Positions 8,598-16,805 of a stretch of 64,000 nt of DNA are shown here, in pieces (position 1 is the stretch's first letter; each line of letters begins with the position of its first letter). The stretch covers positions 62,001 to 126,000 of the forward strand of contig JAHQVJ010000057.1 of NCBI GenBank assembly GCA_019634415.1, read 5' to 3'. A model generated the notes under the pieces. The model was not told the DNA's origin. It searched no databases and worked only from the letters and a program-made list of their open reading frames with translations. A program made the translations under genes and the position numbers. This stretch comes from Myxococcales bacterium. GTDB taxonomy: Bacteria > Myxococcota_A > UBA796 > GCA-2862545.

Positions 8598-9770
8598 GTG
8601 GGCAAGCTCAGATGGTACTTCGCGCCGTGTAGCCCGGGCCTCGAGGGTCTGCTAGCCGAGGAGGTGGCGGTCGCCGGGGGTACCCGGATTCGGCAGGATC
8701 GGGGCGGCGTGTCGTTTCAAGGAACGCACGACGTGGGATACCGGCTGGTGCTGTGGTCGCGGGTGGCGATCCGGGTGCTTCAGGAGCTTGCGCGCGCGCG
8801 CGTGGGCGGGCCCGACGATCTGTACACCATGGCGCACCGCCTGCCCTGGCACAAGCTGATGGGCACGTCCCGTACGTTCGCGGTCTATTCGGCCGTCTCG
8901 GGGCACCTGGTGCGCCACTCGAAGTTCGCAGCCCTGCGTGTGAAGGATGCGGTGGTGGATCAGCTGCGGGAGCAGACGGGAGACCGCCCCAGCGTGGACA
9001 CGGATCAGCCCGACGTTCCCCTGAAGATCACGGTGCGCGGCCCGGTGGCCACCCTGTCGCGGGATCTGGCGGGCGACAGCTTGCATCGTCGCGGATGGCG
9101 ACCGATCCAGGTGCGATCCCCCATCAACGAGGCGCTGGCGGCGGGTTTGTTGCAGCTGACGGGCTGGGATCGCCGCAGTCCGCTGTGCGATCCGATGTGT
9201 GGCTCGGGCACGTTCCTCGTGGAAGCGGCGCACCTGGCCGCCGATCGGGCGCCGGGGCTGCGTCGAGAGATGGCGCTGCAGCGCTGGCCAGACTTCGACG
9301 AGCCGCTGTGGACCTCGCTGCTCCAGGAGGCCGAGGAGCGCTTCGCCGCGGGTCGGCGGAACGTGCCGGCGCTGGTGGGCAACGATCACCACGCGGGGGC
9401 GCTGGCCATCGCCCGCGACAGCGCCGAGCGCGCAGAGGTGGCGGAGCACATCCAGTGGCACCAGTCGGACGTGCGCGACTTCCGGCCCGATCCGACGCCG
9501 GCGACGGTGGTGGTGAACCCGCCCTTCGGCGTGCGGCTGCAGCCCGACGCGCTCGCCGAGACCTGGGGGCGCCTCGGCGACTTCCTCAAGGGGCTGTCGT
9601 CCAGGGTGGGCGACGACGATCGGCAGATCATGGCCTGGCTGCTCTCGGCGGATCCGGAGCTCACGCACCCGCTGAAGCTGCGGTCCGACGAGCGCGTGGC
9701 GGTGGTGCACGGTGGTCTCGACTGTCGCTGGATCCGCTATCCATTGGGTGGAGCCCTACCTCCTCGATGA
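8598..9770 (+). CDS. THUMP-domain class I RNA methyltransferase (RlmL/Trm14-like)
   Basis: Probably a SAM-dependent guanine-N2 methyltransferase acting on rRNA or tRNA. The N-terminal 60 residues (FAPCSPGLEGLLAEEV) match the ferredoxin-like/THUMP region that opens this family, and residues 60-170 complete THUMP. The Rossmann methyltransferase domain begins near 190 with DPMCGSGTFLVEAA (SAM motif I) and carries the N-P-P-F-G motif IV typical of N2-guanine methyltransferases. It is 390 residues, about the size of the first half of E. coli RlmL, so it is a stand-alone enzyme. The start is a GTG. Its 3' end overlaps the convergent sulfotransferase gene by 110 bp. The exact RNA target cannot be read. 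Confidence 0.87.
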   Translation: MGKLRWYFAPCSPGLEGLLAEEVAVAGGTRIRQDRGGVSFQGTHDVGYRLVLWSRVAIRVLQELARARVGGPDDLYTMAHRLPWHKLMGTSRTFAVYSAVSGHLVRHSKFAALRVKDAVVDQLREQTGDRPSVDTDQPDVPLKITVRGPVATLSRDLAGDSLHRRGWRPIQVRSPINEALAAGLLQLTGWDRRSPLCDPMCGSGTFLVEAAHLAADRAPGLRREMALQRWPDFDEPLWTSLLQEAEERFAAGRRNVPALVGNDHHAGALAIARDSAERAEVAEHIQWHQSDVRDFRPDPTPATVVVNPPFGVRLQPDALAETWGRLGDFLKGLSSRVGDDDRQIMAWLLSADPELTHPLKLRSDERVAVVHGGLDCRWIRYPLGGALPPR

Positions 9771-10878
9771 TGGGCGCGAGCCGTCGTGTCAGGTCCTCCA
9801 GGTCGACTCCGAGGGCCTGTGCGTCGTAGGTGCGGGGCTCGCTACGAGTGTCCCGAGCCTGTAGATCGGCGGCCACCAGGGTGGCGTCGAACCGGGGGCA
9901 GACCGTCATGCCGAAGGTGTCGTAGATCTGCTGCACGGTCTGGCGGGGGTGGGTGATCAAGTCGTCGAACCGCACGGTGGCCACCTGACTGGGCGGGAGC
10001 GTGCGGAGCACGGCGTGGGCGTACTCGTAGCTGTGGATCCCCCCGTCTACGAGGGCTTTGCGGCTATCCGCGATGCGCTGGGGGGACAGGTCCAGATCGG
10101 CCCACACCTCGCTCAGCATGTCGAGCAGGCTGGGCAGCGTCTGTGTGGGATCACGAACCAGATACACGAAGCGAGCATCGGGGAAGGTCTCGAGCAGGGA
10201 CCGTAGCTTCAGCACGAAGGCCGGGTTCTTCGACAACAGCACGCGCTGTTGGGCATCCACGAACTGCGCCTGACGTTGCACGCACCTGCGGTAGTAGGCC
10301 ATCACTGCCTGCCGACGTGCCCGCGGCCAGGCATCGAAGCGCTCCAGATGACCGAGCTGCCGCGTGAAGGGAAACAGCACGTTGAGCACTGGCGAGGCAA
10401 ACGGGGCCAGCAGCAGGAACTCGTCCTCCTCGGGAGCGGTCAGGCCGGTGGCGTGTCGGCGATCCACGGTGCCCAGTGCCCACTGCTCGATCCTTCGGAT
10501 CAGGCGGTTCGGGGCGCCGAAGAGCCAGCGCTCGCCGAAGTGAGCCAACGCCCGCAGCGCACGCTTCTGCATCAGAGAGGGACAAGAGATCTCCCAGGCC
10601 TGGAAGTGGAAGAACCTGGAGGTGTCTTCGCACAGCAGGCGATGCAGCATGGTCGTGCCGCTGCGGGCGTTGCCCACGATGAACACGGGGGCGCGAGGAG
10701 GGGGCGACTCGTGGCTGCCTTCCATCCAGCGGTCGAGCCACAGCCAGACGCTGGTGAAGGCGGCCCAGGCAGTGAGCAACGACAGGAGGACGAGCTGCAC
10801 GGCGAGGCGCTTCGGACGCGCATCTTCGGTGAGGACCAGGCGCGTGATGGTCCACCAGGTGGTCAGGTCGAAGGGCAC
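9661..10878 (-). CDS. Membrane-anchored sulfotransferase (PAPS-dependent)
   Basis: The enzyme transfers sulfate from PAPS to a hydroxyl or amine. FIVGNARSGTTMLHRLL (G69 to T76 core) is the 5'-phosphosulfate loop, and RFVYLVRDPTQTLPSLL is the 3'-phosphate site with the conserved Arg. A hydrophobic helix near 25-48 precedes the catalytic domain, suggesting attachment to the inner membrane and a lipid-like substrate. The GTG at 10878 is chosen because GGAG lies 6 bp upstream; this start lies inside the end of the P450 gene (16 bp overlap), so translation is probably coupled. It is the last gene of the epimerase-P450-sulfotransferase operon. Its last 110 bp run antisense to the methyltransferase gene. 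Confidence 0.85.
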   Translation of the reverse strand: MPFDLTTWWTITRLVLTEDARPKRLAVQLVLLSLLTAWAAFTSVWLWLDRWMEGSHESPPPRAPVFIVGNARSGTTMLHRLLCEDTSRFFHFQAWEISCPSLMQKRALRALAHFGERWLFGAPNRLIRRIEQWALGTVDRRHATGLTAPEEDEFLLLAPFASPVLNVLFPFTRQLGHLERFDAWPRARRQAVMAYYRRCVQRQAQFVDAQQRVLLSKNPAFVLKLRSLLETFPDARFVYLVRDPTQTLPSLLDMLSEVWADLDLSPQRIADSRKALVDGGIHSYEYAHAVLRTLPPSQVATVRFDDLITHPRQTVQQIYDTFGMTVCPRFDATLVAADLQARDTRSEPRTYDAQALGVDLEDLTRRLAPIIEEVGLHPMDSGSSDSRDHRAPPPRARRTAASAGA

Positions 10879-12215
10879 GGTGATCTCCAGCCATGCAGCT
10901 GCATGGAGAAGCCCCTTCCGGGGGTGAGGATGGGGTCGAGGGCTGGGGAGAGCGTGAAGCCTTCGGGCAACCGCACGTCGGCGTGGCGCACCACGGTGGC
11001 GACGAGCACCATGAGCTGGGCCATGGCGAGGTGCTGCCCCAGGCAGATGTGGGCGCCGATTCCGAAGGGGGCGAAGGCGTTGCCCCGCTGGTGCTCGTTG
11101 CGTGGCGGCGCGTAGCGATCGATGTCGAAGCGATCGGGCTGCGGGAAACACTCGGGCAGGTAGTGGGTGACGGTGGTGGCGAGCAGCAGCTCCTCGCCCG
11201 CTGCCACACCGTGGCCCGCGAACGTGAAGTCGGTGGCGGCGTGACGCGGCAGCGCTGGGGCGACGGGCCACATCCGCAGGGCCTCGAGGACCGTGGCGCG
11301 GAGCAGCGGCATGCGCTTCAGCGCGTCTGCGGGGAGCTCGGCGTCCGTCCAGACCGTGGCGTTCTCGGCGCGGATGCGCCGCAGCACGTCGGGCTGGCTC
11401 ATGAGGGCGTAGAGCACGAAGGCAGCGGTGTTGGCCGCCGTGTCCATCCCCGCGACGAAGGGCCCCGTCACGCACATGAGCAATGCCGCTTCGTTCTCGA
11501 ACAGCTCGTCGTCCTCGGCGGCCGCATCGAGCAGGTCGTGCACCAGGCTCGGGCGCCCCAGTGGTCGGGGTCGCGCGGCGACGTCGTCGGAGATGAAGCG
11601 AGCGAGCTGCCGCACTCGCTCCTTGGCCCGCCGGTAGCGGGGGAGGCGGAGCATGGCTCGCGGCCACTTGCGCAGCACGGTGGTGTTGAGCAGGGTGCGG
11701 ATGTAGACCTCGACGTCTTCGAAGTAGGGGCCCGGCACGCGGTCCACGATCAGGTCGCCCAGCTGATCCACCACCACCTGGCGGGTGAACCGGAGCACGT
11801 CGATGGGCTGCTTGGGCGTCCAGCCAGCCATCGCGCGTCGCGTCAGCGCCGTGGCGCGGGGGAGCCGACGGCTGATCACCGCTCTCGAGAAGCCGGCACG
11901 CATGGTGCGCCGCAGCTTCGTGTGCACCGGTCCGTCCTCGCTCGACAGGTGACGGCTCACCCCGAGCTCCGTGCCGAAGGCTCGCCAGCTCTCCCGGCTC
12001 GAGAACAGGGTGCCCTTGTCGCGGAAGGCCATCCGGTTCAGCTCGGGGCCGGCCAGCACCGTGAGCTGTCGAGGACCCAGCTGCACCCGGAAGATGGGAC
12101 CGAGCTCGGTGTAGGTCCGATGGAAGAACCGCACGGGATCCCGCAGGAAGTCGAGGCCACTGCCCACGAGCGGCCATGCAGCGGCTCGAGGGGGTGGGGG
12201 AGCGATCGTGGTCAT
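10863..12215 (-). CDS. Cytochrome P450 monooxygenase
   Basis: A haem-thiolate oxygenase of 450 residues. The I-helix has AGMDTAANT, the K-helix has E-A-L-R, and the haem loop FAPFGIGAHICLGQ carries the axial Cys391. The Pro-rich N-terminus lacks a membrane anchor, so it is probably a soluble class I enzyme needing external ferredoxin and reductase, which are not in the window. The start ATG at 12215 has GGAGG 4 bp upstream and overlaps the stop of the epimerase gene (ATGA). Position between a 3-beta-HSD-like dehydrogenase and a sulfotransferase suggests that it hydroxylates a sterol-like, terpenoid or fatty substrate that is then sulfated; the substrate is inferred, not seen. Confidence 0.93.
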   Translation of the reverse strand: MTTIAPPPPRAAAWPLVGSGLDFLRDPVRFFHRTYTELGPIFRVQLGPRQLTVLAGPELNRMAFRDKGTLFSSRESWRAFGTELGVSRHLSSEDGPVHTKLRRTMRAGFSRAVISRRLPRATALTRRAMAGWTPKQPIDVLRFTRQVVVDQLGDLIVDRVPGPYFEDVEVYIRTLLNTTVLRKWPRAMLRLPRYRRAKERVRQLARFISDDVAARPRPLGRPSLVHDLLDAAAEDDELFENEAALLMCVTGPFVAGMDTAANTAAFVLYALMSQPDVLRRIRAENATVWTDAELPADALKRMPLLRATVLEALRMWPVAPALPRHAATDFTFAGHGVAAGEELLLATTVTHYLPECFPQPDRFDIDRYAPPRNEHQRGNAFAPFGIGAHICLGQHLAMAQLMVLVATVVRHADVRLPEGFTLSPALDPILTPGRGFSMQLHGWRSPCPST

Positions 12216-13177
12216 GCTGCCTCCGCCAGGTGATGCACGGTGTGATGCAGGGGCCGGGGTGTGTGACCCAGCTCCAGGCGTGCCTTGTCGCAAGACACGC
12301 GCACGCCCGGATCGAGTGTGGCCACCGACTCCGGCGTGAAGGAGGTGGTTCTCCCGAGCAGCCAGCAGAGGTGGCTCACCAGCCACGCCAGGGGTGCCGC
12401 CACGGCGCGCGGGATGACCACGGGTCCCCCCCGTCGTCCAGACGCCGCGCGCACGCGGCGCACCAGGCCCTCCAGGCTGCACCAGTGACCGCCGAGCAGG
12501 TAGCTCGAGCCGTTGGAGCCGCGGGTGGCCGACACCATGGCCGCCTTCACCACGTCTCTCACGTCCACCCAGTCGAACCCGCCTGCCACCACCACCGGCG
12601 CCAGGCTGTGCGCACTGGCCGACAGGAACCGAGCCAGCTCCGAGGGGGCCCGACCGCCAGGGCCCAGGACCCCCGTGGGGTGCAGCACCACCAGCTGCAT
12701 CGCCGTGTCGCGGGCCACCTGCCGCACGGCAGCCTCACCCGCCGCCTTGGACGCGGCGTAGCGATCCCGATGATCCGGACCCACGCGGGGAAGTCGCTCG
12801 TCCCACCACCCCCGTGCGCCGTCCAGGGCCTTGACCGAGGAGAAGTGCACGAATCGCCGCACGCCGACCTGCGCAGCGGCCTGGGCCGTGGACCGAGCGC
12901 CATCCACGTTGATGGAGAAGAGTCGGTCGCCCTGCACCTCGCTCGAGCGTCCCGAGGCGACCACGGCAGCGAGGTGGAACACCACCTCCGACCCGCGCAG
13001 GGCCCGCGCCATGGCCACCTCGTCTCGAACGTCCGCCGCCACGATGGTGGCGCCCGTGGTGCGCAGGGCCTCCGACGGCGTGTGGTCGATGGCGACCACG
13101 GTGTGCCCAGCCTCGAGCAGGGCCTCCACCAAGGGCAACCCGATGTGTCCGCTGGCTCCGGTGACGACTGCCTGCAT
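12212..13177 (-). CDS. NAD(P)-dependent epimerase/dehydrogenase (extended SDR, 3-beta-HSD-like)
   Basis: VVTGASGHIG at the N-terminus is the extended-SDR dinucleotide loop, and YAASKAAGE supplies the catalytic Tyr-x3-Lys. The overall pattern (LHPTGVLGPG, DWVDVRDVVKA, GSSYLLGG) fits the dihydroflavonol reductase / 3-beta-hydroxysteroid dehydrogenase group. Length is 321 residues. The ATG at 13177 has GGAGG 4 bp upstream. It is the first gene of a three-gene minus operon with P450 and sulfotransferase and faces a second operon across 103 bp. Oxidation of a hydroxyl on the same substrate that is oxygenated and sulfated is the simplest reading. Confidence 0.87.
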   Translation of the reverse strand: MQAVVTGASGHIGLPLVEALLEAGHTVVAIDHTPSEALRTTGATIVAADVRDEVAMARALRGSEVVFHLAAVVASGRSSEVQGDRLFSINVDGARSTAQAAAQVGVRRFVHFSSVKALDGARGWWDERLPRVGPDHRDRYAASKAAGEAAVRQVARDTAMQLVVLHPTGVLGPGGRAPSELARFLSASAHSLAPVVVAGGFDWVDVRDVVKAAMVSATRGSNGSSYLLGGHWCSLEGLVRRVRAASGRRGGPVVIPRAVAAPLAWLVSHLCWLLGRTTSFTPESVATLDPGVRVSCDKARLELGHTPRPLHHTVHHLAEAA

Positions 13178-13280
13178 TGTGCCTCCACCTCCCCTCACGC
13201 CATCGGGGCCGACACCCCGCCAACTTTTCTGGCGGAGATCGGAGCTGTCCCACGTGGGGAAGGTCAGACGTGGAGGACAG
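13178..13280. promoter_or_regulatory. Divergent control region of the sulfation locus, two candidate operators
   Basis: This 103 bp gap separates two divergent operons, and each edge holds one start's GGAGG ribosome site. Two inverted repeats lie in it. CCGCCA-N7-TGGCGG spans 13217-13235 and CCCACGTGGG spans 13249-13258. The positions suit binding sites for a shared regulator. No convincing -35/-10 pair can be picked out in this GC-rich sequence, and no regulator gene adjoins. Confidence 0.5.
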
Positions 13281-14078
13281 ATGCAGGACCTGACCGGTCG
13301 CACCGCGCTCGTGACAGGTGCGTCCTCGGGCATCGGGCGAGCCATCGCCCGGGAGCTGGCCCGGCGCGGGGTGCGCACCATCTGGCTCGTGGCTCGCACA
13401 GCGGGTCCCCTGGAGCGGCTCGCTGCGGAGATCGGGCCTGCCGCCCGGGTGCTCACCGCGGATCTGTCCACGGTGAGGGGCCGTCGCGCGGTGCTTCGTG
13501 AGGTGAGCCACGTCGACGTGCTGGTGAACAACGCGGGGGTGTTGCTGTCCGGTTTCTTCGACGACCAGGCCACGGTGGACCCGAAGGGGCTCCACCGCTT
13601 GGTGCAGACCAACTGCCTGGCCGTCCTCGAGCTCACCAGCGGTTTCGTGCCCGGAATGGTCTCGCGTCGTCGGGGGTGGATCCTCAACGTGGGCTCGGTG
13701 GTGGGGGATCTGCCCTCGCCCCAGTCCGTCGCCTACTGCGCGAGCAAGGCGTTCATCAACACCTTCACGGAGGCTCTGAGGATGGAGCTGTCCACCACCG
13801 GCGTGCACGTGCATCTGCTCGCACCGGGGCCGGTCCGCACCTCGATGCTCGACACTCTGGGGCACGCCGGAATCCACGTTCCTCGCTGGCTGCAGGTCGA
13901 CGCCTCGTCCTGCGCGATGCAGGGCGTCGCGGGCTTGTTGGCCGGTCGGGCCCGCACGACGCCCAATCCGTGGGTTCGCGGCGCGATGGCGCTGGCATCG
14001 CTGGCGCCGCTGTGGCTGTGGCGGGGCGTGGTGTCGCTGGGCATGCCGCTGATGCGGCGCAGGCTGGTGACGCCATGA
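13281..14078 (+). CDS. Short-chain dehydrogenase/reductase (classical SDR)
   Basis: TALVTGASSGIGRAIARE is the Rossmann dinucleotide loop, VLVNNAG the structural motif, and YCASKAF gives the catalytic Tyr-x3-Lys. Length is 265 residues. The C-terminus adds a hydrophobic segment (about 225-258) that could sit on the membrane, as in 17-beta-HSD-like members. GGAGG lies 4 bp before the ATG. The stop overlaps the start of the next sulfotransferase (ATGA), so the two are coupled. In context it probably reduces or oxidises a lipid-like alcohol or ketone before sulfation. Confidence 0.9.
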   Translation: MQDLTGRTALVTGASSGIGRAIARELARRGVRTIWLVARTAGPLERLAAEIGPAARVLTADLSTVRGRRAVLREVSHVDVLVNNAGVLLSGFFDDQATVDPKGLHRLVQTNCLAVLELTSGFVPGMVSRRRGWILNVGSVVGDLPSPQSVAYCASKAFINTFTEALRMELSTTGVHVHLLAPGPVRTSMLDTLGHAGIHVPRWLQVDASSCAMQGVAGLLAGRARTTPNPWVRGAMALASLAPLWLWRGVVSLGMPLMRRRLVTP

Positions 14079-15268
14079 CGCTGCACGTGCACCGACCGGG
14101 AGTCCCGGCACAGTGGTTCAACCAGGTGGCGGGGCTGGCACAGCGCCTCGGCTTGCAGAAGCGGCTCGATCGGGACGAGCTGCTGGCCGCGGCCACCCGG
14201 CAGACGGGGCTGACGGACTTCGGAGATCCTGACTTCCTCGACCTGCTCGACCGGCTGCTCGTGTCGTTGAACGACGAGGCGGAGCTCACGCCCTTGGGAC
14301 GCCTCGCCTGGAAGCAGCAGATCGGACGACTGCTCACCAATCGTCTGAAGATCGAGGCCACCCACGCCGCTCATCCCGAGCTCGAGCGCACCACCGTGCC
14401 GGCGCCCGTGGTGATCGTGGGCCTGCCCCGGACGGGGACCACCCTGCTGCACAACCTGCTCTCCCTCGCACCGGGATCCCGCAGCCCGGCGCTGTGGGAG
14501 CTGCTGCGTCCCTGCCCACCAGCGCAGCCCGACGCACCCGATCCGGCGCGTGTTCGAGCCGCGAGGCGAGGGCTCGCCCGCCTGCGACGCATGGCGCCCA
14601 ACCTGAGGGCACGCCACGACATGCAGCCCCTACGCCCCGACGAGTGCTACTTCCTGCTGGCGATGACCTTCGCCAACCCCTGCTTCGAGGCCACGGCACC
14701 GCTGCCGTCCTATCAACGGTTCCTGCGGGACCTCGACTGGGCGCCGGTCTATCGCTATCACCGTCGATGTCTGCAGGTGATGCAGCACGCGCACCGAGGA
14801 TCGTACTGGGTGCTCAAGGCTCCGGCTCACTTGGTGGGCCTGCGAGGGCTGCTCGAGGTGTACCCCACCGCTCGGATCGTGCGCACCCATCGGCCGGTGC
14901 AGCACGTCGCGGCATCGGGCTGCAGCACCTACGAGGCCGTGCGCGATGTGTACGTGGCGCGCACCGATCTCCACGAGCTGGGCCAGGAGTGGCTGCACAC
15001 CTGGACTCCCGCGCTGCAGGAGGCGTCTCGGCTGCTCGCTTCACTCCCGGCGCGCCGCTGCACACACGTCGCCTATGCGGATCTCGTGGCCGATCCCATC
15101 GCCGCCGTTCGGCGGATCCACGCCGAGCTGCACCTGCCCTTCGGGTCGAGACACAGCCGGGTGCTCCGCACTTGGCTCGCTGACAATCCAGCTGGAAAGC
15201 ATGGAGCGCACATCTACTCGCTGGAACGTTACGGCCTCGACGCCTCTACGTTGCACGCCGTACGCTGA
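14075..15268 (+). CDS. Sulfotransferase family protein
   Basis: VIVGLPRTGTTLLHNLL (116-125 core) is the PAPS 5'-phosphosulfate loop. The region ARIVRTHRPVQHVAAS provides the 3'-phosphate site, and the order of motifs matches the large bacterial Sulfotransfer_3 type with an N-terminal helical extension of about 100 residues. Length is 397 residues. The extension ELTPLGRLAWKQQIGRLLTNRLK is typical of this subgroup. The ATG at 14075 overlaps the SDR stop. It differs strongly from the sulfotransferase encoded at 9661-10878 (no N-terminal membrane helix), so the locus has two distinct sulfotransferases rather than a recent duplicate. Confidence 0.88.
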   Translation: MTLHVHRPGVPAQWFNQVAGLAQRLGLQKRLDRDELLAAATRQTGLTDFGDPDFLDLLDRLLVSLNDEAELTPLGRLAWKQQIGRLLTNRLKIEATHAAHPELERTTVPAPVVIVGLPRTGTTLLHNLLSLAPGSRSPALWELLRPCPPAQPDAPDPARVRAARRGLARLRRMAPNLRARHDMQPLRPDECYFLLAMTFANPCFEATAPLPSYQRFLRDLDWAPVYRYHRRCLQVMQHAHRGSYWVLKAPAHLVGLRGLLEVYPTARIVRTHRPVQHVAASGCSTYEAVRDVYVARTDLHELGQEWLHTWTPALQEASRLLASLPARRCTHVAYADLVADPIAAVRRIHAELHLPFGSRHSRVLRTWLADNPAGKHGAHIYSLERYGLDASTLHAVR

Positions 15269-15287
15269 CTAGAGGCATAATGGCTCG

Positions 15288-16805
15288 GTGGAAGACGCGC
15301 GTCAGCAGAAGGCTTATGAGATTCTTGCTCGCATTGGGCGTGGCGGTTTCGGCGACGTCTACCATGCCCGGATGCGGGGACCCCAGGGTTTCGTCCAAGA
15401 CGTAGCCCTCAAGATTGCCCGAGAAGACAAAACCGACCCCTCCATGCTCGCGCGATTCCGGGACGAGGCTCGAATCCTGGGGTTGCTCCGAGATCGTGGT
15501 GTGGTGACGGCGTCTCCTCCGACTCAGCTCGGAGGCCGCTGGGTCATGATCATGGAGTTCGTGAACGGCTCCACCGCACATCGGCTCCTGAAGCGGTGGG
15601 TGTTCCCGCCCCGTGCGGCCCTCGAGCTGGTGGCAGAGGTGGCTCGGGTGCTGGACAAGGCGCGGCGGCTGCCTGGGCCCGACGGCACGCCCCTCGGCTT
15701 GATCCATCGGGACCTGAAGCCCGGCAACCTCATGATCACCGAAGAGGGGCACGTGAAGCTGCTCGACTTCGGCATCGCCTGGGCAGAGTTCGGCCATCGC
15801 GAGGCGCAGACGGCGGCCACCCTCGGAGGGACGCCCGGCTACATCGCGCCCGAGCGGCTGCGGGGGATCGACGGCCCCGAGGGGGACATCTTCTCGCTGG
15901 GGGTGCTCCTACACGTGCTGGTCACCGGCCAGCCCGCCACGCGCGTGGACGTGGAGGAGCTGTCGGTGCCGCCGGGCTCCGAGCTGTCGGAGATCCTCGA
16001 CTATGCGCGCTGCATGCGTGCGGGCCAGATCAGCGATAGGCCCACCGCGGCCGAGGTGGAGGCTCGCTGCCGCACCTGGGCCCAGCGGACCGATGGCCCG
16101 GATCTCCGAGCGTTCGCGATGCTGCGGGTGCCCATCGTGCGCATGCGAGAGGACGATGGTCTGGTGGGCTCCGTCCTCACGGAGACCCTGTCGATGCCAG
16201 CCGGGGCGCCGCTCGTGGCGCCGCCGTCTCGCGTTCCTCGCTGGCTGATGGCGGTGGTCGGCGTGGCGACGGCGGTGGTGCTGTTCCTCGTGCCGGTGGC
16301 CTTGGGCCTGGCGATGTATGCGGCCTTCGGTCCCAGCGCGCCGGGTCAGCAAGGTGTGCGAGTGCAGGCCGAGCCCGTGGCGGCGCGTATGGAGCCACCC
16401 CGTGCCGAGGTGGGAGACGTGGAGGCTGCGGGCGACTTGCTGGCAGGACCCGTGATGGACGAGGCGCCGGAACCCGTTCCTGCCAAGCCTGCCCGCCGAC
16501 ACGTGCGACGTCCGGATCCGCGCCCTGCTCCTGCGCCCACCACGCACGTAGCACCCGTGGCGCCGCCACCCCCTGCGCCCACCCTCGTCTCGGTCAGCTT
16601 CGAGTCGGAGCCGCGGGGGGCCGAGGTGGTGCTCGACGGTCTCTCCATCGGTCACACGCCGCTACGCAACCACCCCATCTCCGTGGGCCCCCACCGGCTG
16701 ATCTTCCGCCGCGATGGGCAGCATGCCACTCAGGAGGTCCGGATCGGCGGGCGCCACGGCTTCCGGTTGTTCAGGTGGACCTCGAGCGGCGTCGTCGCCG
16801 AGTAG
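15288..16805 (+). CDS. Ser/Thr protein kinase with transmembrane helix and extracytoplasmic PEGA domain
   Basis: A Hanks-type kinase. It has the Gly-rich loop IGRGGFGDVY near residue 16, Lys in VALKIA, HRDLKPGN from H140 (catalytic Asp142), DFG from D160 and APE. After a linker, a hydrophobic helix (about 316-340) crosses the membrane. A Pro-rich spacer then leads to a PEGA domain (about 435-495, SEPRGAEVVLDG...GHTPL), which is common on surface-exposed ends of such kinases. The start is a GTG at 15288. A CATAAT box at 15276-15281 would place the transcript start at or next to this codon, so the message may be leaderless; no ribosome site is visible. Its 3' end overlaps the convergent beta-helix gene by 35 bp. 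Confidence 0.92.
   Translation: MEDARQQKAYEILARIGRGGFGDVYHARMRGPQGFVQDVALKIAREDKTDPSMLARFRDEARILGLLRDRGVVTASPPTQLGGRWVMIMEFVNGSTAHRLLKRWVFPPRAALELVAEVARVLDKARRLPGPDGTPLGLIHRDLKPGNLMITEEGHVKLLDFGIAWAEFGHREAQTAATLGGTPGYIAPERLRGIDGPEGDIFSLGVLLHVLVTGQPATRVDVEELSVPPGSELSEILDYARCMRAGQISDRPTAAEVEARCRTWAQRTDGPDLRAFAMLRVPIVRMREDDGLVGSVLTETLSMPAGAPLVAPPSRVPRWLMAVVGVATAVVLFLVPVALGLAMYAAFGPSAPGQQGVRVQAEPVAARMEPPRAEVGDVEAAGDLLAGPVMDEAPEPVPAKPARRHVRRPDPRPAPAPTTHVAPVAPPPPAPTLVSVSFESEPRGAEVVLDGLSIGHTPLRNHPISVGPHRLIFRRDGQHATQEVRIGGRHGFRLFRWTSSGVVAE

Noticed and set aside
10879-12177. Longer N-terminus for the sulfotransferase reaching to 12177
   Set aside because: That extension is the P450 gene read in another frame; its Arg/Pro/His-rich composition is shadow-like, and the GTG at 10878 has a good ribosome site.
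15280-15405. 41-codon plus frame reading like a lipoprotein signal (ends MPGCGD) across the kinase start
   Set aside because: It overlaps the kinase Gly-rich loop in another frame, has no ribosome site and stops soon; the kinase frame is certain.
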